Notes under the pieces: generated by a model
Told to the model about the DNA's origin: nothing
What the model saw: the letters and a program-made list of their open reading frames with translations, nothing else
The model's database searches: none
Origin: Canna indica
Taxonomy: Eukaryota > Streptophyta > Magnoliopsida > Zingiberales > Cannaceae
NCBI GenBank assembly: GCA_034359265.1
Contig: CP136896.1
Location: forward strand, 61,515,501 to 61,579,500
Length of the DNA stretch: 64,000 bases
Direction: 5' to 3'
Translations under genes and position numbers: made by a program
Shown: one piece after another, positions 10,264 to 20,954 of the stretch
Numbering within the stretch: the first letter of the stretch is position 1
How the letters are laid out: every line of letters starts with the position of its first letter

Positions 10264-10811
10264 GTGCCAGTTATATCAAAACACTTTTAAAGTACACAGT
10301 TTAGATTCTCGTGAGGACCAAAACGATCCAAATCTTTAAATTATACCATTTATATATGTTATTTATGGGGTATGAATCGACCTACAAAAATAAATATATA
10401 ATCAGTCCCTCAATCATGCATTGACAATTGACAATACCTGAATTAAAGCCAAGAACATATTAAGTTAAGATGTGATGTTGCTTCGTGAACGTACGTACAA
10501 AAAGACAAGACGGAGCAACATTTATTATATTATTATATTACTGGCTGATGTGATGTCAGCTAAACTCTAGGTTATTTAATGACCCTTTTCTTCTACTTCT
10601 TCCCCAGCTCAACTCTGAAGGAAGGAGATCGCCTTCATGCAGTGGAGTGAGACAAAGCGAACTTATATGATGTCTCTAGTAGTATCTTTCTTCCTCTCCT
10701 TTCTTCTTGCTTCAAGCTTCTAATGAATCAAAGCAAGTATATATATATACATGGATGTGCGGTGTAAACTACTTATATATATCTTTCTCTCTTTGGATAA
10801 CGAAGGAGGAT
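10264..10811. other. Upstream region of MIR319, no gene seen
   Basis: AT-rich sequence leading to the microRNA hairpin. A pyrimidine-rich stretch near 10580-10605 and several TATATATA runs (about 10740-10750) could belong to the promoter or the transcript leader, but I cannot fix a start site. Confidence 0.3.
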
Positions 10812-10995
10812 AGTTAGAAAGAGAGCTTCCTTCAGTCCACTCATGGTTGGCGATGTGATTTGATTAGCTGCCGACTCATTCATCCACATGCTGAGCATTG
10901 ATTTGCTCGGTAGATGAGTGAATGAAGCGGGAGGTGAGTCGAATCTCATGCTGTCTCTGCTTGGACTGAAGGGAGCTCCCTTTTATCTTCTTATA
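10812..10995 (+). ncRNA. MIR319: miR319 precursor hairpin
   Basis: The 3' arm contains the full 21-nt miR319 at 10961-10981, core GGACTGAAGGGAGCTCC, starting with T. The 5' arm at 10822-10842 carries its star partner, AGAGCTTCCTTCAGTCCACT, which pairs along its whole length. The long foldback with a second duplex nearer the loop (about 10868-10885 against 10912-10930) is typical of the miR159/319 group, processed from loop to base. It is miR319 rather than miR159 because it starts TTGGACT, not TTTGGAT. miR319 guides cleavage of TCP transcription-factor mRNAs in leaf and flower development. Known grass miR319 often has GGGTGCTCC; this copy has GGGAGCTCC, as in Arabidopsis miR319a/b. Transcript ends cannot be set from sequence alone. 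Confidence 0.93.
10961..10981 (+). ncRNA. MIR319: Mature miR319 (3' arm)
   Basis: 21 nt beginning TTGGACTGAAGG and ending GAGCTCCCT, identical in my reading to the Arabidopsis miR319a/b form. The star strand lies on the 5' arm at about 10822-10842. Confidence 0.92.
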
Positions 10996-11410
10996 TCCCC
11001 TTATATAGGTATATATTATATAGCAACAAATCAGTATATATGCTAATATATGGCTTGAAATTTGATATGCATGCTTATTAAATATTGTCTCTTTGACTTG
11101 AAGTAGGAAATTTTATGCGTAATATATAGTCTCCTATATATAGATGCTGCGCGCTGAGTTGCTCAGTTTTCTATAAGAATATTGTCATCGACTTTGATAA
11201 CCAGCATCTCTAGTTTTACAGATAAGCTTCTGACTACAGACACAGTCTGCTGTATATGTTCTAAACTACTAATAGACTAGCCGTTTGGAGTTCTAATTAA
11301 TTTGCAGCTTCTTTTTCAGTTTTCTTGAGTCTATAATTAGTAAGATAGATTAACGTTTTATGCTTAATCTTGATTAAATGAAAGCTCGGAAAGTGTTTTT
11401 GAATCTTGGA

Positions 11411-11496
11411 TTATATGCATTATCCATATGTATGCGGTATAATTATTCTGCTATATATATATGCATTGTCCATATGTATGCGGTATAATTACTCTG

Positions 11497-11552
<56 letters not shown>
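11411..11552. repeat. 48-bp tandem duplication plus (TA)n(TG)n microsatellite
   Basis: A unit containing CCATATGTATGCGGTATAAT occurs twice in tandem (about 11411-11460 and 11461-11500, two base differences in the core). It runs straight into about 19 TA dinucleotides (11499-11536) and about 8 TG dinucleotides (11537-11552). Confidence 0.9.
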
Positions 11553-11553
<1 letters not shown>

Positions 11554-13023
11554 ATTTATGTTAAAACCATGCACGGTATGGGTTTAATATATCTTTTCTT
11601 TCTTCATTCTTTAATTAGATAGTTCGAGAGGATTTGCATTGAAAAAGGTCCATGTTGTATCTTTTAATTAGTACAAGAGAGTATATATATAATCTATCTA
11701 GTTGTTGAATCATTTAATTATACTTCATTGGAAAAATTAAAATTCTGCTTGATCTATCGGCACCACTTCCTGTTACAATACAGGCATTGTGCAATGTGGC
11801 TGGGAGAACTGTTAAATTTTTGGGGAACATCGATCAAGAAATTAACAGATGGAACTTTTGAGGAGTTTCTCAAGATGCTGCAATACTGAGTTAGTCAACT
11901 GCACTTCCTAGGATAACCCTACCTGCAGGATTGCATATATGTTTGAAGCAATTCATTCCTTACCATATGAAACAAATGTACTTTATCACTTATCAGTAAT
12001 TATATTTTTCATGGTAGTTCTAGGAGTGTCAGGTTATTTTGGTTTTATCGAATGATTGAGCCAAACAACTCGCTGATTGTTATATTTTAAAGGAAGCAAT
12101 CAAAAGAGAACATATACAGCAGGTGGTACACTTCTCTATTTTTGTATCCGAAATTGCTCTCTTAGACATCGATATTCAATTAAAGAAAAATGGATACTAC
12201 GCATTTTCAAAACATTACTGATTTGGATTTTTCGATGCATAGTATAGGAATTGGTTAAATTTTATAAAATGAGAAAAAAGATTTTTTGAATTTGGTATAA
12301 TTTTAATGACAATTCTTGGGCTGAGAATATGAGTTCTAAAATTTTTAAATCCGGAATTGAAAAAATTAAAATACTCATTTATCGTCTTAGCAAAAATTTG
12401 CTTTATAGATTCTTAATTAAATTTTTAGAAAATTAAAAAAATGATTTTAATGTATGAAATATATATTTTATAATAAGATGAGGATTTAAAAAATATATTT
12501 TGGGTTAATAGTAACCCAAAAGTTTATAATTTTTGTTCAAAGTCTAGGTGTGGTCTAATTGTATTAGAGATTATTTTAAAAGTTTATAAAATTTAATTAA
12601 GATAAAAAATAATGAAATATTTTAGTTTAGAATATTTTTTAGACTAAATCATAATTTAAAATTTATTTTATTTTATTTTAAAATTTATAAATTTGAACAA
12701 AAATTTGTAATGTGTTATATTTAATTTAAATTAAAAATTATGAATTATTTTAATTTAAAAATATTTTTATATCATAAAATATATTTTATGAATTAGAATT
12801 ATTATTATTATTATTATTATTATTTAAATTTATGAAGCTATTTTAAAAAATATAAACTTCTTTGCCTATTTATGTTTTATTGAATACTTTTTTTCAAAGA
12901 TTAAAATAGTTTTATAATTATTAAAGTAATTTTGATTTTTATGATATATTTTATATTATATAAAAATGCTAGATTAAATAACTGAATTAAATTAATATAT
13001 TTTACAGAATTTGCTCAAATTTA
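11553..13023. other. AT-rich intergenic region, no gene seen
   Basis: Nothing codes here. From about 12420 on, the sequence is mostly A and T with short runs such as (ATT)n at 12799-12823. Confidence 0.5.
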
Positions 13024-13262
13024 AAAATAAATTTATATATTTTTAAAACATTTTAATTAATAAAATATTTTTGTGATATAAAAAAATGTGTTAGGAAAAA
13101 AGTAATAAATTTATATTTTTTGAAAAAATAATAATTTTAATTAATAAAATATTTTTTATGATATAAATAATGTGTTATGATAAAAAAATAAATTTATATT
13201 TTTTTTTTAAAAAAATAATTTTAATTAATAAAATGTTTTTTTTCATATAAAAAATTTGTTAG
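13024..13262. repeat. Three tandem copies of an about 80-bp AT-rich unit
   Basis: Copies start near 13024, 13105 and 13185. Each contains AATTTATAT, a T-rich run, TTTTAATTAATAAAATATTT, GATATAAA and a TGTGTTA-like end. Divergence is modest, so the array expanded fairly recently. Confidence 0.75.
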
Positions 13263-14523
13263 CAACGATATAACAAAGTAGAATCACAAAGGCATCACAA
13301 AGAAGCAGATCAAAAACAAGGAACAAAATAACTTGATCAAAATGGCATTGCAATATGAGCAAGTCTTCTTGAATCTGCATTAGATACTCAATTACTTACT
13401 AAGCTTAATTTGTTCCTAGCTTGCGCTGCATATTTGACATGACCCTCGAACTCTCGAATTGGTCTTATATATCACCAGCGATTCCCCTTCATTTCTTCAA
13501 CCTAGGCTTGCAATAACTCCCTAATTTGAAGGGAGTCGTCCTAGTTTGAAGTCTTCAATCTTCAACCCGTAAATGTGGATCGAGAAAGTAGATTTGTAAT
13601 TTTTATTTGTGATTGATCACAAATAAAGAAAAGAAATGTAACTGTTGAGCGAGGAAGAGGTCGTAGGTGAGAGAAAAGTTGTTGCAAGTGTGAGAAACTA
13701 TTGTCAGCGAGATGAAGTGGAAGGTTGTCGCGAGTGATGAGGTTTTCGCGAGCGAGAGAAAGGTTGTCGTGAGTAGCAGATTGTCGCAAGAGTTTTAAGT
13801 AAAGAGAAAGACTATTGTAAGCGATAGAAGGCGAGGAAGTCTTTACCATTGCAAGCTGCAAATTGGATTTGCTAGCTTTTGGCCTGCAATCCAATTTGCA
13901 GCATGCAAAATATAACTGCTGGCTAACTTAGTTGTAGTTAATTGCCGACTAACTTAGTCTAAGCCACTAACTTAGTTGCAATTAAACATACAATTTAATT
14001 GATCAAATGCAACATATATAATTGTTGAAAGTTTATTTGCGAACAATCAGGTTTTGTAATCTTGGGCCAAGTGCATTATAGTCGTCGAAATCTCCGATGG
14101 GAGCATTCAACGACCTCCTCCGATCCTTGGCGATCAGGTTGCAAAACATCATAATATTTAATATGTTGTTTCAAAAGTCATTTTGGTAAAACAACAAACA
14201 TAATTTTTTTGGGTGAAATAACATATTGTCTCCTTTGTTTTGTGTTTATTTTTTTTTAAATTTTAATATGTTATTTACTATTTTTTTGGTTCAATATTAT
14301 TTTGATAAAATAACATATTTAAGATGCAAATATGTTATTTTAATACATTGAATCATATTCAAGTTTTGATTTTCGATTTGGCTATTGTTGATTTGAGCAT
14401 TTAATGCTGGACGAGGGCAGATTAGAGAGATCGAAATATTTAATTCTGTATATCATAATTATCGAAACTAAAGTTCTCGTTTCGATAAATGGCCAGAAAA
14501 TTTATCGTTTGACTTCTCAATCT
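13263..14523. other. Intergenic region, no gene seen
   Basis: A short run of imperfect GAGAGAAAGGTTGTCG-like repeats lies at about 13640-13800 and creates a 110-codon frame on the minus strand that looks like chance. No other feature is supported. Confidence 0.4.
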
Positions 14524-14611
14524 CTTCCAACTAGGGATGTCAACGGGGCCTATTCGTTACCCGCCCTCGCGAAATAAACGGGTACCCGCTACCCATTTAT
14601 TCCCCGCGGGT

Positions 14612-17600
14612 TAGAGGTGGCAACGAGCCGGGCACGCCCATGGGCGGCACGGGCCCGGCCTGGCCCGAAGGTGCCCAAGAGACGGGCCGGGCTCGCCTCC
14701 TGGGTACGCAGGCCGTGCTAGGCACGGCCCGCAGTCGGCCCGTTCTCAGCACGGCACGCGGGCCGAGCACGACCCGCATGCTGTGCTCTGGGCGAGCACA
14801 GGCGTAGGCCTGGCGCGCGCCAGACCTAGGTTGGCCCGTGCCAGACTTGGCTCGGGCCGGCCGATAACATTAAAAAAAATCCTTAAATTTTTTTATAAAT
14901 ACCCATCTTTTTCTTCATTTCTCCTATCTTCATCTTCAACTCTTTTTCTCAACTCTCAACTCTCAATTCTCAACTCTCGACTCTCTTAGCCTCAAGTCTC
15001 AATAATCTAAGTTCATTTATAATCATTCTCAACAACTTTTTAAGTTCATCAAGGAGACAATGATTGAAAATTACTGTCAATTTTTTTTAATCTCTTAAAT
15101 TTGTTTCATTGATTAGTATAATATTTATACTTTTTATATTTTTAATTTTTACTAATGGCGGATAAATATTTTTCAAATTATATTTCACAAGTTGGATCAA
15201 ATATATTAGAAGAAATGCTTCATGCTATTCCTACCACTCAACAAAATCAAAACATAGAGATAAGTCCATCTATTAATTTATGTCCATCGGGTAGAAAAAA
15301 AAGTATGGTATGAGAATATTTTGAGAAAATTATTGAAGCTGATGGCACCATAACAAAAGTCTGGTGCAAAAAATGTCAAAAAATCTTTCGGCTTCAACAA
15401 CAGGAGGAATTGGTCATCTTTTACGTCATGTAAAAAAGGTCATGACAATAAGGTTGCACAAGCTCAACAAAGTCTTAATTTATCTTCTTCTGATTTAACA
15501 ATTTTTTTGTATGATCATGATTTTCAGCGTCGAGAACTTGCAAAATTAATTGTTCAAAGTGAATCTCCTTTTAGTTTTGTTGATCAACCAAGGTTTTTTA
15601 GTTAGATTCAAAATATTTTACAACCAAAATATAAAAAAATTACTCGAAATAAAATGAAAAGTGATGCTTTAAATTTTTTTTTTATAAATAGAGAAAATAT
15701 AATGACTAATTTATAAAATAATAAATCAAAAATTTCATTAACATCTCATGTTTGGTCTAGTCAACGTACTACTAATTCTTACATTTGTGTTACTGTGCAT
15801 TGGATTGATGAAAATTTTATTTTGCAAAAAAGAATAATTAGTTTTAAAGTTTTTGAATATCCACAAACTTTTGTTGCCATTTTTTTTGCTATTAGATTTG
15901 TAATATCTTTCTATAATATAAATGATAATTTTTTTTTGATTAGTTTTGATAATGCTATATAATTATTTAAGCCAATATTAGATGGTGAATTATTTCATGT
16001 TCATTGTGTTTGTCATGTTCTTAATTTATGTGTACAAGATGATTTAAAACTAGTAAATATACATGTAGAAAAAATAAGAGATGTTATTAGATATATGCAT
16101 TCTTCAAAAGCAAGAACAAAAGAATTTAAAAAATTATGTCAATCTTTTAATAAATCATTTAAAAAATTTAATGGCGATGTTATTAATTACTAGATGGAAT
16201 TCAACATATCATATGCTTATGTCTATTACAAAATATCAAGAGATCATTACAATATTTTATAATGAAAATATGTCTGGTGATCCAATTAATAATAATGATT
16301 GGTTAGTTGCTGGGCATATTACTCAAATTTTAGAATTTTATAATAAAACTACCGAATAACTTTCTGGTGTTTATTTTCCTACATGTAATTTAGTTGTTTC
16401 ACATATAGTTCGTATTAGTGAAGTATTTTCTTCGTATAGACATCACCCTTTATTTCCACAAATTATTTCTTTAATGAAATCTAAATTTGAAAAGTATTGG
16501 CCAGATGTACCTACTTTATTTTGTTTAGCAATATGTTTAGATCCTAGAATGAAAATTGATGATTTAATATGTTGTTAGATTATTATTATAGGAATATGAA
16601 ATTAGATAATGTTGAAGAAAAAAAATATAAAATTTCGAATTTATTGAATTCTATATTTGTATTTTACGCTTCAAAATTTGGTGATACAATTACAAATAAG
16701 ACAACTTCTTCTTCTTCTTCTAGATTAAGAGATGATAGTAGAAATAATATTAATTCTCAACTTGATAGTAGGATAAAAAAACTATATCTACTAATTTTAA
16801 TGAATTAGTTTTTTTTTCTAGATTATAATCATTATGAAGGAATAGATAATAATGAGATTTTAGCATGGTGGAAAAAATAAGAAAATGTGCATCCTATTGT
16901 TTCCATCATGACACATGATATACTAACTGTTCATGTGTCTATAGTAGCTTCCGAGTCTTGTTTTAGTGCAAGAAATAAAATTCTCGACGAAAGAATGAGC
17001 CGAATGAGTGCAGAAACGGTTGAAATGTGCATTTGCTTAAAAAACTGGTTGGATGCTGAAGATAGATTACAAGATAAGGGAGGACACAATACTTCATCAT
17101 CGGGAGAAGAGGAAGCTTAAACAAACGAAGCTGGTGTTGCTGGTCCAAGTACAAGTTAAATTATCGGGACTACGGGTGATTAAAAATGTAAAAAGAACTA
17201 CGTAGACCTGATCCTTTTTATAGTTAATCACTGAGGAGTACAAGTTTAGCTATAGAAGGTGCGTAGGCAACCTTTTAAGGTGCGGTCTATTATAATATTA
17301 AAAAAATTATTTTATGATTGGATGAATATTTTTGTATTAAAGATAAATAAAAATTTAATTATAATTTGTTTTTTAATTTTTTTTATTAATTTGTACCGCG
17401 TTACAATGTTACAAATAAAAAATGTGTTAAAAAATATATAATAAAACTTAGTACAATAGTTAAACTATCTCAAATAAAACTAGAGGTCCAAGTTCAAAAC
17501 TCACCCGTAATCATTAGTTTTTAAAATTAAATTTTAAATTTTAAATTTAAAAATTTAAATTAAATACTTAATTTTCGGGCCGGCTCGAATGGGCGGGCTC

Positions 17601-17687
17601 GGGTCCAGGCTGGCCCTGCCCGTTGCACTTTCGGGTCGTGCCTGCCTGGGCCTGGGCCGACCCAAGCACGGCTCGTTGCCACCTCTA
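14612..17687 (+). mobile_element. Inner hAT element with transposase remnant (3.1 kb)
   Basis: Termini are TAGAGGTGGCAACGAGCC on the left and, on the opposite strand, TAGAGGTGGCAACGAGCC on the right. The 8-bp target duplication is CCGCGGGT at 14604-14611 and CCGTGGGT at 17688-17695 (one mismatch), lying within the outer hAT. The first and last roughly 110-250 bp are very GC-rich (GGCCCGGCC-like), while the inside is AT-rich and carries the transposase remains. The copy at 34317-37344 belongs to the same family. Confidence 0.88.
15155..17120 (+). pseudogene. hAT transposase (zf-BED, RICESLEEPER-like), degenerate
   Basis: The ATG at 15155 opens MADKYFSNY. A BED-type zinc-finger segment follows, with WCKKCQKIF near 15363. 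The middle includes SFVDQPRFF (about 15575) and the N-terminal part of the catalytic region. Around 16190, TRWNSTYHML is the conserved hAT segment. The C-terminal dimerisation region (hATC) is intact in frame at 16887-17110: HPIVSIMTHDIL, then VSIVASESCFSARNKI, LSR-like motifs and CLKNWL. Stops and shifts break the frame near 15310, 15604, 16190 and 16357, so the protein cannot be made whole. Compare the minus-strand copy at 36861-34826, which has longer open stretches. Confidence 0.85.
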
Positions 17688-18593
17688 CCGTGGGTATAAA
17701 AAATGGATACTTATTTAATTATCCGCGGGGGACGAATACCCACGGGTATTGGCGGGTACCCATGACACTTTAAAAATATATAAATTATAATATTTTAATA
17801 ACACTTTAACTCTTCAAGTATTTTGATAACAATTTCAAGTATAACAACTTCATTTTGATAAACACACAACATTTTGATAACAATATTGTCATAAGTTTTC
17901 AAAATATAAAGTATATGAGTATTGAATTAGGTTAGAATTTTTTTAGTATATGTACCGAAGATAATATTATAATTTACTAATTTTCGTGAGTAACGAGTAC
18001 CCGCGGGTACGGATACTATAATACTCGTACCCGCCTCATATAATAAACGGGTAAAAAAAATTATTCGTGAAATTTCCGTGAGTAAAAAATTACCTCTCAT
18101 ATTCATCATAAATGAATAAATATCCGTTGATATTCGCTTAGATGGATAACACTGCCATCCCTACTTCCAACGCCCCCCCCCCCTACCTTTTCATAGTTCT
18201 CATCCTCGCACACAATCACTCTCAATTCCTGTAGCTCTCATCAAATGGCAAACTTTTGCCAGCAACAAAAAAAACTGCAGCAGCAACGCGACCAACAATT
18301 ACAACTCTTATTATATTCAAAAGAGAAAAAAATGAGAACATCCAAACAGAAAAGAAAAAGATAAGAAAAGAATCTCACTGATACATAAATTTACAAAGAA
18401 GAAGAGTTATATAGAACCATACAAAAGATAATAATTGTATTTTAAAAGGGAAAGTAGTGGGGTTATAAGTCCCGCCGCTTTATATATCATTTTCTATTTT
18501 CTTTTTTCTCAAGGGATAAGAAAACCCAAAAAGCAAGACCACAACGACGGGGAACCGGAGGCGATCGGGGAGGAATCGACCGCGGCAGCAGCG

Positions 18594-19175
18594 ATGAAAA
18601 GATTCTCGATCGACGGGTCCAGCGGTGCGAGCGGCGGTCCTGCGGCCGTCCTCCGTGAGGAGAAGAACAAAAGGCCCAGATCCACCGCAGAAGAGCCGGA
18701 TCGGGAAGTGGTCGTCGCCGAGCTCGGGGAGGACCTGGTGCTCGAGGTGCTCAAGCGGGCGGACGCCCGGACGGTGGGGAGGGCAGCGTGCGCGTGCCGC
18801 TTGTGGCGGAGGATCGCGGAGGACGAGCGCCTCTGGGAGGCGGTGTGCACCCGCGACTGGATCAAGGTCCCATGCGGCAAGCAGCAGCTCCGTTCGGTGG
18901 TGCTCGCCCTCGGTGGATTCCGCCAACTCCACTCCCTCTACATCCTCCCGTTCCTCGGCCCCTCCGACCCCCGCCCCACAGCCGCTTCCCCCTCTCTCAT
19001 GCTTCGCTCGACCGCCGCCGCGTTGCCGTCGCCGATGACGAGGCGGCCTCAGACCCGGTTGGGCAAGGACGAAGTCCAACTCTCCCTTGCTCTCCTCTCC
19101 ATTGGCTTCTTCGAAAAGATGAAACCTAACAACAACCGGAGCAGCAGCGGCGATGGCAGCGGCAGTGGACGATGA
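18594..19175 (+). CDS. GID2: GID2/SLY1-type F-box protein (193 aa)
   Basis: Single exon, 193 residues, beginning MKRFSIDG. In order: an F-box at about 43-90 (LGEDLVLEVLKRADART, then CRLWRRIAEDERLWEAVC), the GGF region at about 101-120 (SVVLALGGFRQLHSLYI), and the LSL region at about 157-176 (LGKDEVQLSLALLSIGFFEK). These three parts together define GID2 of rice and SLEEPY1 of Arabidopsis. They are the SCF E3-ligase subunits that bring gibberellin-bound GID1-DELLA complexes to ubiquitination, so DELLA repressors are destroyed in the nucleus. I chose this ATG because family members start MKR; an upstream in-frame ATG at 18435 would add 53 residues unlike the family. The Ser/Gly-rich tail after 180 is variable. 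The coding region is strongly GC-rich against an AT-rich background. Intact as read. Confidence 0.9.
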   Translation: MKRFSIDGSSGASGGPAAVLREEKNKRPRSTAEEPDREVVVAELGEDLVLEVLKRADARTVGRAACACRLWRRIAEDERLWEAVCTRDWIKVPCGKQQLRSVVLALGGFRQLHSLYILPFLGPSDPRPTAASPSLMLRSTAAALPSPMTRRPQTRLGKDEVQLSLALLSIGFFEKMKPNNNRSSSGDGSGSGR

Positions 19176-20389
19176 TAGAAACAGTGAAGAAACGAAGGTG
19201 GCTTTAAGTATCAATTTGTTAAGTTTTAAAATTTTAATTAGTGAAGTGTTAAATGCTGTATAGTTCAGATACCCTTTTCATGTGTTCTTATTTTCTCAAA
19301 AAACATAAGGAAAAAGATGGTTCTCATTTATCTAATCTGCCTCTTGATTTGGAGCAGTAGAACTGTAGAAGCAGCAGAGAGAAATAGAACCCATAAGCAC
19401 CAATATGCAACAGATGAAACACTAAGATCCCTTTGAACACTACAAAGGCAAAACAGTAGCTAGAAGAAGATGCAAGGAAGAACAATAATTAATAAGTGAA
19501 GTGAGATAGAGAGATTAGGATGGTGGAATGTGCTTGTGGATGATTTAAGCATGTGGATGGAAGAACAATAAGCATGAGATAGAGCTTTGGTCCATCATGT
19601 TCTTTTATGCCATGTTTTTGCCCTTTGAGGTGGAGGATTTAAGCATTATGTTTTCGCTGAGTGGATGTGGTGAGACCAAGTTCTTTTTGGTGCAAAAATG
19701 GTGATGTTAAAAGCTTTAACTGTTATCCCACTCTACAAGTGCAAAAGGTTGGGTTGGCTTCCAAGTGTGAGTGTGACTAAAAAAAGCACAACCGTCCACC
19801 TTTACCTAATACTAGAACAATATTTCTATGCTTTGTAGTTTGTACTCATAAGATGGATTTTAAATGCCATCTCAGTTCATGGATCTATACATATCCATGA
19901 CCATGTGACTAGACCATCATCAAGCTCATGAAGCCTCTACAGAAAAAGGAACACTTCTAATCAAGAGAATACAAAAAATAAATTATTGGGAATATTAATG
20001 CTTATCTTCTTATTAGCTGGGTAATTAAATGACCCAATGAGCTGTGCACCTAATTTGGAGGCTTGAATTATTTAATATTAGTGATAAACTAAGTGGATTG
20101 TAAGGTTGTTGGAAGAATAATGAAATATCAGGCTGGAAATTGTTATTTCCATCTTGGTAAACTTGCTATTAACTTGGTTTATATTCCAACCATGCTCTTG
20201 CATCAATCTACGAATGTTTAGTGGTATTTGTTTAATATTCATATGATTTATAAAAGATGGCTTGAGCTGTTGCACTTGATGTTTTATAAATGTTTTTCAG
20301 TCACTTAGCCTTTTCAGATGCTGTAGCCAGTTTAGTATGGTTTCTTAATTCACTTTTCATCTCTATTGTGCCATGTTTTATCTCTACAG
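19176..20389. other. Downstream of the F-box gene, no gene seen
   Basis: This holds the expected 3' UTR and spacer. No reading frame or repeat of note is visible. The last 100 bp are T-rich and end in an intron-like acceptor (TCTCTACAG at 20381-20389) before the eIF2-alpha-like fragment. Confidence 0.5.
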
Positions 20390-20954
20390 GAACAAGGGAT
20401 ATCAATTCTGAACAATGCAATTAAGGCTTGCACTGAGGAAATAGATTGACACAAAGGCAAGCTTACTGTGAAGGAGGCACCAAGATCTGTAAGTTATATT
20501 TTCCATTAACATATTCTTACATACTGAATTTCTATTGTTGATTTTTTAGAGTAAAAATAGCTGAAAAAAGTTATCTGTTTTTGTGTTACACCGATCTTAC
20601 CATCAGATTAGTTTAGCTGCTGTCTAGTTTGTCACATTTTCTAATTGGTTGACTTGGTTGCAAATGTGCTATCATAAAAATGGTATTTTCTACTGTATAT
20701 TTAGCTTTGATATCTTTGTTAGAATATTTGCCATTTAAGCGTTGATATTTGTCAGAATGTTCTGAACAAATGATGTCATAATAGCATTTTCAAGTGGGAC
20801 AGTGCAATGTTTTCGGTGCATATTAAGTGTCCATTTCTATCTTGTATGCCTAATTCCTTGATTTTTAACATGAATTTTGGATGTTTTTATTTTATAGGTC
20901 AGAGAACGAGATGATAAGCTGCTTGCGGAGCACGGCAAAACTACAGTCTGCTAA
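20390..20954 (+). pseudogene. eIF2-alpha C-terminal fragment, two exons, broken
   Basis: Exon-like block 20390-20488 is preceded by TCTCTACAG and followed by GTAAGT. It encodes EQGISILNNAIKACTEEID, a stop (TGA at 20447-20449), then HKGKLTVKEAPRS. The second block starts after TTTATAG at 20898, encodes VRERDDKLLAEHGKTTV and stops at 20952-20954. This matches my knowledge of the C-terminal end of plant translation initiation factor 2 subunit alpha, where the two blocks join in one frame and are followed by an acidic tail, missing here. Kept splice sites and intron show a DNA-level duplication rather than a retrocopy. The nonsense codon and lost tail and upstream exons make it a pseudogene. The family call is from memory and needs a search. 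Confidence 0.6.

Larger units (their letters stand above)
14532..18163. mobile_element. Outer hAT-type element holding a second hAT
   Basis: Its left end reads TAGGGATGTCAACGGGG and its right end, on the opposite strand, TAGGGATGGCAGTG. A perfect 8-bp target duplication CTTCCAAC flanks it (14524-14531 and 18164-18171), the hAT hallmark. Without the inner insertion it is about 550 bp with CGGGTACCCG-type motifs in both arms and no coding capacity, so it is a MITE-like hAT derivative. Confidence 0.88.

Noticed and set aside
10961..10981. miR159 instead of miR319
   Set aside because: The start TTGGACTGAAGG is diagnostic of miR319; miR159 has TTTGGATTGAAGG.
18480..19214. 244-codon minus-strand frame and other frames over the F-box gene
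   Set aside because: Low-complexity shadows of the GC-rich GID2-like frame, which carries F-box, GGF and LSL regions.
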